DNA of 64,000 nucleotides from an uncultured Woeseiaceae bacterium (GTDB lineage: Bacteria; Pseudomonadota; Gammaproteobacteria; Steroidobacterales; Woeseiaceae), in contig CALZJH010000001.1 of the NCBI GenBank assembly GCA_945787845.1, forward strand, positions 62,001-126,000, in the 5' to 3' direction. Numbering within the stretch: position 1 is the first letter of the stretch; each line of letters begins with the position of its first letter. The position numbers were made by a program, and so were the translations under genes. The notes under the pieces were generated by a model. It was not told where the DNA came from and did no database searches. It worked only from the letters and a program-made list of their open reading frames with translations. Of this stretch, positions 8,400 through 15,766 are shown in pieces.

Positions 8400-9940
8400 C
8401 GCACCGACCCGAAGTGTTGCGACCATTCCGAGCAGAGCGGCAGGACCGCGTCGTCGGAAGGTTCCTGGTCGCCGTAGGCGCAGCGTACCCAGACGTGGAC
8501 AACGCGCCGGAAGAACCCGGAGCGCGCCCTGTCGGTCTGCGCAGCAACGGCACGTATGCAGGCGCCCTCTGTGGCGCTTCGCGGCAGTCGTACACCGTGT
8601 TCCGCAACGGCCGCAAACACGCTGCCGCGGTAGAGCAGGCTGAGCGCCTCGCGCTTGCGCCCCGCGCGCCAGGCTTTTAGAACCTCGGCGATGATGTCGT
8701 CGGGCAACTGGTCGGCGGTGAGTTCCCCACCCGCGAGGTAAATCCTGCGCGCCGCAGGCCGGGCTGCCGTTTCGAAACCGACGTAGGGCAGCCAGCGATT
8801 GCGTGTCAGGAAAACGATCAGCAGCAGAACGGCAACCATAATCCAGAGACCGAATTCGACCATTAGTGAGATGAAGTCGAACAGCCTCTCCAGCGCGGCT
8901 TCCAGCATGGACGTGTCTCTGTCACGGCTATCCTTCTCGGGCTTGTCCTTCCGGATGCGCTGCCATTTCTCGACGGTTTCCATCGTGTTGAGCGCGTCAC
9001 TGGCCATGACGGACTCGATCGCCGGCCGAACGTCCTCGTCCGACCAGAAGCCGACGAAGCCGGGATCGCCGTCGGCCGGCTGCTCCGCTTCCACGGCGTC
9101 GGCGTCCTGGGCGTGCGCGGTTCCGGGCAGCACGACGGTCGGGGCGACGAACAGCGCAATAATGATGGCGGCCGCGACCGTGCCGGCGCGGCGCTGCACC
9201 ATGCGACGGAACGCGACCTCGATGTCCCAGGCCTCGAGCTGCGTCCGGCAGTTGATGTACAGGCCGAAGCCCGCGCCGACAAACCAGGGTTGGAGCGCCG
9301 TCTGTGCAGCGTAGAAAACCAGCAGCCCGGCGGCAGTGGCGACTCGGCTCGAATCGAGCCAGAAAAGGTCCATCCAGGAATTGCCCAGCGTGTCGACGTA
9401 CGCGTCCGGGATCAAGGAGTACCCGATAAGGATGATGCCGAAATACAGCGCAAGCACCAGGTGCTCGTAGGCGGCCGTGATGCCGACGCCGTAGTTGAAG
9501 ATTTTCAGGTTGAGAACCTTGCTGCGGGCGCGTCGCGCCGCCCCGCTGAGACCCTCCAGCTGAGTCACCGGCATGGCGACCGATCGGGCGAAATGCAGGC
9601 GATAGGGCGTGAACAGGAACAGGCGGTTCTTCCAGGCCAGGACCGGGACGGCTCGCAACGTCGCGCGTACGTTTGCGTCCTCGCCAAACAGCCGTCGCGA
9701 AATGATGCGCAGGATGGCGCCATCTGCCACGGGCTCGAACCACCAGTACAGCAGGAGCGCGTATGCCGCGTAAGGCGTGAAGAAAATCACCGCCATCGCA
9801 ATCGCCAGGAGGGGCAATGTGATCGCGAACCAGACCGTGTAGATGGCGGCCGCATCGCGACGAATCATGCGCGCACCGAAGTCGGTCGCCTCCCACTCGC
9901 TGCGGGGCCGCATCTCGACGGTCACGTTCTCAAGGTTCAT
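8396..9940 (-). CDS. Multi-pass membrane protein with C-terminal DUF4129
   Basis: 514 residues. The N-terminal half has about five membrane helices and the family's YWWFEPVADGAILRIISRRL segment. An Asp/Glu-rich periplasmic-type linker follows, then one more helix (VEFGLWIMVAVLLLIVFL). The C-terminal DUF4129 region includes DDIIAEVLKAWRAGRKREAL and SLLYRGSVFAAV. Such proteins occur between SpoIIM-like and MoxR genes in many proteobacteria. It overlaps the upstream gene by 11 bases and the downstream gene by 4. Confidence 0.85.
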   Translation of the reverse strand: MNLENVTVEMRPRSEWEATDFGARMIRRDAAAIYTVWFAITLPLLAIAMAVIFFTPYAAYALLLYWWFEPVADGAILRIISRRLFGEDANVRATLRAVPVLAWKNRLFLFTPYRLHFARSVAMPVTQLEGLSGAARRARSKVLNLKIFNYGVGITAAYEHLVLALYFGIILIGYSLIPDAYVDTLGNSWMDLFWLDSSRVATAAGLLVFYAAQTALQPWFVGAGFGLYINCRTQLEAWDIEVAFRRMVQRRAGTVAAAIIIALFVAPTVVLPGTAHAQDADAVEAEQPADGDPGFVGFWSDEDVRPAIESVMASDALNTMETVEKWQRIRKDKPEKDSRDRDTSMLEAALERLFDFISLMVEFGLWIMVAVLLLIVFLTRNRWLPYVGFETAARPAARRIYLAGGELTADQLPDDIIAEVLKAWRAGRKREALSLLYRGSVFAAVAEHGVRLPRSATEGACIRAVAAQTDRARSGFFRRVVHVWVRCAYGDQEPSDDAVLPLCSEWSQHFGSVR

Positions 9941-10919
9941 TGCGACCCATCAGCCAGAAGTAGAAGATATGCAGTACCCAGAAAAACGTCCCGACGGCGT
10001 ACTTGAAGCTAAGGGGCGGCCAGACTGTCGACGACCAGAACGCCTCCACGAACGCGGCCGCAACCAGCATCAGGGTGCCGCCATAGATTAAAGGCAAACC
10101 GTCGCGTGCCCGGCTGCGAATCGCCTGCCAGCGCGACTTCCGGCCGGGCGCGAGTGCGCCGTAGCCAAGCATCAGCCCTACGCCGCCAAAAATCGTGATT
10201 GCGGTCAGCTCGAAGGAGCTGTGACCGATGACGAACGACGAAAACGTTTCGGTGAAACCTGCCACCGTAAGGTGTGCCGTGACGGCGCCGAAGAAAAGGC
10301 CATTGAAAATGAGGAAAAACAGGCTCCCCAGACCGAAAATCAGGCCGCCTGCAAAGGTACGAAAGCCAATGCTGATGTTGTTGTAGATGTAGAAGCCGAA
10401 CATCTGGATATCCGAGCCCGAGTCGCGCTCCCGGCCCAGGACGTCGTTGGCCGGGTCGTACATCTCTTCCATTCGCGACACGTCGACAGGGTCGAGCAGC
10501 GAGTAAATAATCTCGGGCTGCGCGACAACGGCCAGCGCCATACCGATGGCCGGCAGATAGAACATCAGGGTGGATGCGAGCATGAATCGCCACTGCTTGC
10601 GAAACGTCCCCGGAAACTCCCTGACGAGAAATTTGCCGATCGCCGTGAAGAACGGCGTGCGTGTCCGGTACAGATGCTGATGGCCGTCGAGGGCAAGCTG
10701 GTTCAGGCGCTGCTGGAGACCGATGCTGTAGCGGCGAGTGCGCGCGAGCGCGAGGTGGTGGCAGATCTTGCGATACATGGCCGGAAAATTCTTGCTGATC
10801 GTGGCGACCGGGTCGTCGTCGGGACCACGGCGACTGCGGGGCGCGGATAACACAGCGATCCATCTTTCGAAGATGGCCCAGGATTCGGCATGCCGGGATT
10901 CGAAGGCCTCCTGTCTCAT
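9930..10919 (-). CDS. Stage II sporulation protein M-like (SpoIIM/DUF95) membrane protein
   Basis: 329 residues with about five helices after an Arg-rich N-terminal cytoplasmic region. The family core IYNNISIGFRTFAGGLIFG and FSSFVIGHSSFELTAITI are present. In non-sporulating bacteria this family is found in MoxR/RDD clusters and is not a sporulation factor. It overlaps RDD upstream by 4 bases and the DUF4129 gene downstream by 11. Confidence 0.88.
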   Translation of the reverse strand: MRQEAFESRHAESWAIFERWIAVLSAPRSRRGPDDDPVATISKNFPAMYRKICHHLALARTRRYSIGLQQRLNQLALDGHQHLYRTRTPFFTAIGKFLVREFPGTFRKQWRFMLASTLMFYLPAIGMALAVVAQPEIIYSLLDPVDVSRMEEMYDPANDVLGRERDSGSDIQMFGFYIYNNISIGFRTFAGGLIFGLGSLFFLIFNGLFFGAVTAHLTVAGFTETFSSFVIGHSSFELTAITIFGGVGLMLGYGALAPGRKSRWQAIRSRARDGLPLIYGGTLMLVAAAFVEAFWSSTVWPPLSFKYAVGTFFWVLHIFYFWLMGRNEP

Positions 10920-11599
10920 GATGAGGACCGCTCGCCGATCAACCAGTTCGCATGGCCGAGCAGCCGTGTCCTGTCGGCATCTTCGAGAACCGGCGTAAGA
11001 ATGGCGGCGAGCTCTTCGGCACGTTCTTCGTTCAGCAGGCTGGCACGCTCGCCGAAGCTGACGATCGCTTGCTGCTCGTCCAGCGTCATGGGGGTCTTCA
11101 GCGGCACCGGGGCCGTGCTGTCGGGCTTGCCGCTCGCCTGGGTCTTCGGGGCGTACACGACGATCGTGCCAGCCGCGAGGTCGCCAAGCCGCTGAAACTG
11201 CTTGCTCAAAAGAACCGATGCGCAGCCAAACGCGTAGCAGCCGGGCAATACGTCGACAAACCGGACCAGGTTGCGAATCAATGACCCGGACCAGCCCACC
11301 GGCGTGCCATTGGCGTTCATGACGCGGAGCCCCAGGGCACGTTTCCCGGGTGTTGCGCCGTGATTGAAGATCTCGAACAGGACGTTGTAGAACCAGAGCA
11401 GAACGAAAACGATGAGCAGGTAAATGCCGCCGCCGAGGTCGCCGAATACTTGCAGGAAAATCGACAGAACGGTCAGCGTTGCGGACTTGATCAGGGCATC
11501 GACAAGCCAGGCCAGAGAACGGGGTGCGAGGCCCGCGACCGGCAGGCGCAGCTCGACGCCCTCCGGCGTTCCGATGTTATAGGCGGTGTCGAGAAGCAA
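10916..11599 (-). CDS. RDD family protein, first gene of the MoxR operon
   Basis: 227 residues. It opens with an NIGTPEGVELRLPVAGLAPR-like RDD start, followed by three or four helices, ATPGKRALGLRVM and LIRNLVRFVDVLPG. A C-terminal soluble helical tail is rich in Glu. It is the first gene of the six-gene minus-strand transcript. The promoter should lie in 11600-11774, shared with the divergent thiolase gene. An AGGCGT/ACGCCT inverted repeat at 11699-11722 in that gap is a weak operator candidate. Confidence 0.88.
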   Translation of the reverse strand: MLLDTAYNIGTPEGVELRLPVAGLAPRSLAWLVDALIKSATLTVLSIFLQVFGDLGGGIYLLIVFVLLWFYNVLFEIFNHGATPGKRALGLRVMNANGTPVGWSGSLIRNLVRFVDVLPGCYAFGCASVLLSKQFQRLGDLAAGTIVVYAPKTQASGKPDSTAPVPLKTPMTLDEQQAIVSFGERASLLNEERAEELAAILTPVLEDADRTRLLGHANWLIGERSSS

Positions 11600-11774
11600 C
11601 CGACTCAGTCTTTTCTGTTATCGCACTCACGTGCGTCCAGATTATCGGTATCTGCCCGGCTATCGCAACTACCATGTACGTGGCAGACGCCGGGTTAAGG
11701 CGTGTAATCCGGACGACGCCTCGATACCATGCGTACCAGGAGACAGCTGCGGGCTTTTCAAAGGCAGATAAACA

Positions 11775-12959
11775 ATGAAAGACGTCGTAATCGTAGACAA
11801 CGTGCGTACCGGACTCGCGAAGTCGTTTCGCGGGAGCTTCAATCTCACTCGCTCCGATGACATGGTCGCCCATGTGATCGACGCGCTGCTGGAGCGCAAT
11901 CCAGAGGTATCGCCCGAGGAAGTCGAAGACGTGATCGTCGGCATAGCCATGCATGATGGTGAACAGGGCGGCAACATGGCGCGCCTGTCGACGGTTCTTT
12001 CGAAACTGCCGGTCACTACGGCAGCGTCCACGATCAATCGATTCTGCTCCTCGGGCGTTCAGTCGATCGCCTTCGCGGCTAACCAGATTGCGTCCGGGCA
12101 AACCCAGGTCGCAATGGCCGGTGGCGTCGAGTCGATCTCGATGAACCAGCGACAAAAAGCCGCCGAGTACGAACAGAACCCGCGCCTGCTCGAGGAGAAG
12201 CCGGAAATTTTCATGGCGATGGGGAACACGGCCGAGGTTGTCGCGCGCCGCTACAACGTCACGCGCGAGGCCCAGGACGAGTACGCCGTGCAAAGCCAGG
12301 CACGTTACGCGCAAGCCGTGGACGATGGCCGCATCGCCGATGAAATCGCGCCGATGAGTGCGACGATGCTGCAGGTCAACAAGGAAACCGGCGAACAAAG
12401 CAAGGTAGACGTTGTCGTCGACCGCGACGAATGTAATCGTCCCGGCACGACGATGGAAGGACTCGCAGGATTGAAGCCGGCGTTCGAGGAAAACGGAACG
12501 GTCACTGCGGGCAATGCCTCGCAGCTCAGCGATGGCGCATCGATGACCTTGCTGATGACTGCCGAGCGTGCCGAAAAACTCGGCCTCGAGCCCCTGGGGT
12601 TTTTCCGCGGTCTCGCGGTCGCAGGCTGCGAACCCGATGAAATGGGGATCGGTCCTGTCTTCTCGGTGCCGCGCCTGCTGGCGAACGCCGGCCTGTCGAT
12701 GAGCGATATCGATCTGTGGGAATTGAACGAGGCCTTTGCGTCGCAATGCGTTTACTGCCGCGATGCGCTCGAGATCGACAACGAGATCTACAATGTCAAT
12801 GGCGGCAGTATCGCGATCGGGCACCCGTTCGGCATGACCGGCTCGCGCATGACAGGCAGCCTGCTGCGCGAGCTCAAGCGCCGCGGCAAGAAATACGGCG
12901 TCGTCACCATGTGTATCGGCGGCGGACAGGGCGCATCGGCTCTGTTCGAAGCGGCCTGA
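11775..12959 (+). CDS. Thiolase (acetyl-CoA C-acyltransferase)
   Basis: 394 residues, the normal thiolase length. The acyl-accepting cysteine is Cys91 in NRFCSSGVQSIAFAA. The C-terminal catalytic motifs are also visible: NGGSIAIGHPFGMTGSR (His) and VTMCIGGGQGASALFE (Cys). The start has an AAGGCAG ribosome-binding site. It should perform thiolytic cleavage in beta-oxidation or the reverse condensation. There is no adjacent FadB-type partner, so the chain-length role is open. It is divergent from the MoxR operon. Confidence 0.93.
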   Translation: MKDVVIVDNVRTGLAKSFRGSFNLTRSDDMVAHVIDALLERNPEVSPEEVEDVIVGIAMHDGEQGGNMARLSTVLSKLPVTTAASTINRFCSSGVQSIAFAANQIASGQTQVAMAGGVESISMNQRQKAAEYEQNPRLLEEKPEIFMAMGNTAEVVARRYNVTREAQDEYAVQSQARYAQAVDDGRIADEIAPMSATMLQVNKETGEQSKVDVVVDRDECNRPGTTMEGLAGLKPAFEENGTVTAGNASQLSDGASMTLLMTAERAEKLGLEPLGFFRGLAVAGCEPDEMGIGPVFSVPRLLANAGLSMSDIDLWELNEAFASQCVYCRDALEIDNEIYNVNGGSIAIGHPFGMTGSRMTGSLLRELKRRGKKYGVVTMCIGGGQGASALFEAA

Positions 12960-13427
12960 CTAGATACCGCTGCCCTTGGTGCTGCCCGTCAGTTTCTGGG
13001 CATTCATGTCGTAGACCGCGCAGACGATTTCGCGGTCGTCCTCGCGCCAGCTCTGCGGCGACGGGAACATCGAGGTGATGTCGAGTGCCGAGGACTCGTA
13101 GTCCGTACCGACATAGCCCTCGAAACGGTCCATGCAGGCTTCGAATGCAAGCTCGGACATCCCGTCGTCGCCGGGATAGTCGGCAATGTTCACATCGAAC
13201 ACGGCATAGGTCTCGTTGTCGTGAGGTTCCGTACAGGGAACGCCGGGCACCGAGCTGACCTCGTCGAAGGTATCGATATCATTGAAGCAGTCGCCGACAC
13301 GAAGATTGAACGCGTCAATGCTCCCTTCGCCCACGATTGCGCCGCTTTCGTCCCTGTCGGCAGTCGTTGATGCACCGTAGATGGCGAATCCCGCAATCGC
13401 CGCAAGATAAACAGCCCAATTTTTCAT
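12960..13427 (-). CDS. Septum-formation-domain exported protein
   Basis: 155 residues from ATG 13427, chosen because GGGAGA lies just upstream and a signal peptide (MKNWAVYLAAIAGFAIYGAS) then starts the protein. The mature part has LRVGDCFNDID, VPCTEPHDNETYAVFD and a late FEACMDRFEGYVG segment. These match the Cys-containing layout of the Septum_form family (LxxGDCF ... VPCxxPHxxE). That family is best known from actinobacteria, where its role is poorly defined. The gene ends adjacent to the thiolase stop with no spacer. Confidence 0.75.
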   Translation of the reverse strand: MKNWAVYLAAIAGFAIYGASTTADRDESGAIVGEGSIDAFNLRVGDCFNDIDTFDEVSSVPGVPCTEPHDNETYAVFDVNIADYPGDDGMSELAFEACMDRFEGYVGTDYESSALDITSMFPSPQSWREDDREIVCAVYDMNAQKLTGSTKGSGI

Positions 13428-13569
13428 AATGTCTCCCTGGCGCCATAGCGCGTCCATGCACCGCCAGATCATCCGCGATCGGCGGCTGAAAACGAACGAC
13501 ACAGGTCTCGGTTTTCGAGAAAAACCCGGTTTGTTATTCTCGGGCGTCCTGACGAATTATGAGGTCAAC

Positions 13570-13989
13570 ATGTCCGCTTACATCGATCCCGAGCGCAAGC
13601 AGTTCGACGCCTTCAAGGCATTGCCCCGAGACCTGCCGGTGATGATGCTCAACCTGGTACGGCTGCGGGACAAGGCCGCTTACGAGGACGGCTGCGACGC
13701 AACCGGCGCTGAAGCGTACGCGGCCTACGGTCGCGAAAGCGCACCGGTATTTCAGCGGGTTGGCGGAGAGATCGTCTGGCGCGGCCGTCCTGAAAACGTG
13801 CTGATCGGTCCGGGCGACGAGCACTGGGACATCGTATTCGTTGCTCGATATCCGACCGCAGGTGCATTTCTCGAGATGGTGACCGATCCGGACTACCGGG
13901 TTGCCGTCAAACACCGCCAGGCGGCGGTGCTCGATAGCCGACTGATCCGGACCGGCGAAGTCGATGAAGGCAGCGGCTTTGCCGGATAG
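13570..13989 (+). CDS. DUF1330 (ferredoxin-like fold) protein
   Basis: 139 residues from ATG 13570, chosen for the GAGG site five bases upstream. The sequence shows the dimeric alpha-beta-barrel pattern of DUF1330: PVMMLNLVRLRDKAAYEDG, EAYAAYGRESAPVFQRVGGEIVWRG and WDIVFVARYPTAGAFLEMV. These are small cytoplasmic proteins of unknown biochemical role. It stands alone between minus-strand genes. Confidence 0.85.
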   Translation: MSAYIDPERKQFDAFKALPRDLPVMMLNLVRLRDKAAYEDGCDATGAEAYAAYGRESAPVFQRVGGEIVWRGRPENVLIGPGDEHWDIVFVARYPTAGAFLEMVTDPDYRVAVKHRQAAVLDSRLIRTGEVDEGSGFAG

Positions 13990-14013
13990 CGAAGCCCGGG
14001 TGAGCCCGCCGGA

Positions 14014-14526
14014 TTACCTCGAGGTTTCTGCGTGACGCTCTTCCAGGATCACGAGCAGGGCCTTTCTCTCGACCAGGAGGTCCTTGAAGGCCTCGTTCTG
14101 CATGGCCACGATCAGCATTCTTCTCCCCAGCTCTTTCTCGTAGTGAGCCTCGTTGGGTACCGGCTTCGGCGACCACGTGGATGCCTCGTCCTCACTCATC
14201 TCCTCGACGGCGTCCCAGTAGATGTTCGTTTTGCAAAGGGTTCGTGGAAACTGGCTGCCGACGGGCCGATGCTCCCGGCACACGATGTCAAAGTTGTTGT
14301 CGTCGTTGAGCCGGTTGAATTCCTTGTAGAGCCGCGCTTCGACGAGCCTGAGCTGCTCCCGGATCTTCGGCACCGGGGTTTTCCCGGTAATGACGATTTC
14401 CTCGATCGTCGAATCGCCGGCGGGCGTTTCGGCAGCGGCCGGGGCGAGAATCAACGCCAGGGATATCGACGCGAGCACTCCTCGCCAATGCCGTTTTTCA
14501 ACCAGTGACATTCCCTTCACTCCCAA
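14014..14526 (-). CDS. Exported protein of unknown function with TonB-box-like IEEIVITGK motif
   Basis: 170 residues (a second Met at 14511 is an alternative start). After a signal peptide ending APAAAET comes STIEEIVITGKTPV, a string typical of proteins whose N-terminus precedes TonB-dependent plug domains. No barrel follows. The rest is a Glu/Arg-rich soluble domain with two Cys in FDIVCREHRPVG...TLCKTN that could pair. I do not recognise the family; it is probably periplasmic. Confidence 0.65.
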   Translation of the reverse strand: MGVKGMSLVEKRHWRGVLASISLALILAPAAAETPAGDSTIEEIVITGKTPVPKIREQLRLVEARLYKEFNRLNDDNNFDIVCREHRPVGSQFPRTLCKTNIYWDAVEEMSEDEASTWSPKPVPNEAHYEKELGRRMLIVAMQNEAFKDLLVERKALLVILEERHAETSR

Positions 14527-14552
14527 TCTTGAAAGATAAGGTCAGCGCATGG

Positions 14553-14662
14553 TCATAGTGGCAGGTAAATGACCGTGTTCGAAATCAGGATCATTACGAA
14601 TATCAGCGCCGTCACCATCGGGCCGAGGTAGATCTTGCGTGCAACCAGGCGGAATCTCCATA
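14553..14662 (-). pseudogene. Detached 3' end of the membrane-hydrolase gene
   Basis: On the minus strand this encodes KIYLGPMVTALIF and then the last residues through YLPL and a stop. That is the C-terminal helix of the hydrolase at 17980-19815. The final codons differ only synonymously (CTG CCA CTA TGA here, CTG CCG TTG TAG in the intact gene). Upstream of KIYLG the match breaks down, leaving only a faint FRLVAR/FRMTG resemblance. It has no start and no ribosome-binding site, so it is a remnant. The rest of the 14527-14818 gap has lower GC by eye and no other gene that I can see. Confidence 0.8.
14560..14638. repeat. 79-base perfect direct repeat, left copy (attachment-site candidate)
   Basis: Identical base for base to 17987-18065, in the same orientation. 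The two copies are 3,427 bases apart and bracket the PhnD-like and GGDEF-EAL genes. Identity stops abruptly at both ends. Confidence 0.9.
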
Positions 14663-14818
14663 TTCTCGCGTTGGTGCAAGTGGCAATTGCGTGATTTGCG
14701 TCTCAGCGGACCCAGGCGATAATTTGGCATAGTTTCAAGTGCTTATATTTCATTTGGCCGCTAACCGCGGATACGAGCGTTCGACCTGGATCGTTGTTGG
14801 CATGAATCGAAAGTCACG

Positions 14819-15766
14819 ATGCACCATTTAACAATAAACATATTCGCGCGCCTGACGTTGATTGTGTTGCTTGTCAGCGGCATGAACAGCTTTGCCGATG
14901 AGTCACACGATACAATGCCGCGCCTGCTCGTCATGGCCGCGATCAGCGACAACCCGAGGGGTATCCACGAGGCGATGCAACCCATGGCCGACTATATGGC
15001 CGGCAAGCTCGCCCCAATTGGCATAGAAAGCGTCGAAATCATGGTGGTTGACAGCCATGAACAGATGGTGCTTCTGCTGCGCGAAAAAAAGGTGGACTGG
15101 ATTACCGAAACGGCCTATTCCGCTGTGTTACTCCAAAGAAGGGCCGGGGCTGTTGCTTTGGTGAGAAAGTGGAAACAGGGCGTTCCTGAGTACCGGAGCG
15201 TGGTATTCACACGCAAGAGTAGCGATGTTCAGGGTCTTGATGGCCTGGTGAATCGCAAAATCGCATTCCAGCATCGCGGCTCCACGACGGGTTATTTTGT
15301 CGTAGCGTCAGCGTTGAAATCGGCCGGTTATCGACTGCAGCAATTGGGGTCCGTGTACGAGCAACCGGCGGCCGGTGAATTGGGTTACGTGTTTTCGGGC
15401 GCCGAATACAACTCCGCTATCTGGGTACACAAGGGCATCGTCGATGCGGGAGTCATTAGCAGTATTGACTGGCAGCAGGAGAGCACGCTGCCCGAGAAGA
15501 TACGGGAAGACATGAGCGTCATCTACACGAGTCCGCCCATTCCAAGGGCGCTGGAGTTGGTTCGTGGTGATCTCAATCCAACCGTCAAGGCGGCGATGAA
15601 GCAAGCATTGCTTGCGGCCCACCTCGATCCCGAGGCGAGCATGGCGCTGGCCGCTTATCACGGTACCAGCAAGTTCGACGCGCTGGACGGAAACGCGGTC
15701 GCGGCGCTAGGGCTGATTGACGCGGCCATCATGGAAGAGACTTCGGAACCGGTGAGCTCGCCATGA
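14819..15766 (+). CDS. PhnD-like periplasmic substrate-binding protein
   Basis: 315 residues with a signal peptide ending near GMNSFADES. It has the type-2 periplasmic binding fold pattern of the phosphate/phosphite/phosphonate PhnD family: AMQPMADYMAGKLAPIG, VDWITETAYSAVLLQRR, GLDGLVNRKIAFQHRGSTTGYF and the PPIPRALEL segment. There is no ABC permease or ATPase. Its stop overlaps the GGDEF-EAL start by 4 bases. I infer that it is the ligand-binding partner of that membrane sensor and not a transport component. The ligand is unknown. Confidence 0.85.
   Translation: MHHLTINIFARLTLIVLLVSGMNSFADESHDTMPRLLVMAAISDNPRGIHEAMQPMADYMAGKLAPIGIESVEIMVVDSHEQMVLLLREKKVDWITETAYSAVLLQRRAGAVALVRKWKQGVPEYRSVVFTRKSSDVQGLDGLVNRKIAFQHRGSTTGYFVVASALKSAGYRLQQLGSVYEQPAAGELGYVFSGAEYNSAIWVHKGIVDAGVISSIDWQQESTLPEKIREDMSVIYTSPPIPRALELVRGDLNPTVKAAMKQALLAAHLDPEASMALAAYHGTSKFDALDGNAVAALGLIDAAIMEETSEPVSSP

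Noticed and set aside
14542-14730. Short minus-strand ORF with the same peptide as a shadow frame at 17966-18910
   Set aside because: The match arises from the 79-base DNA repeat read in a non-coding frame, not from a real gene.
14700-14760. TTGGCA/TATATT promoter before the PhnD-like gene
   Set aside because: The spacing is only 14 bases, too short for a typical sigma-70 promoter.
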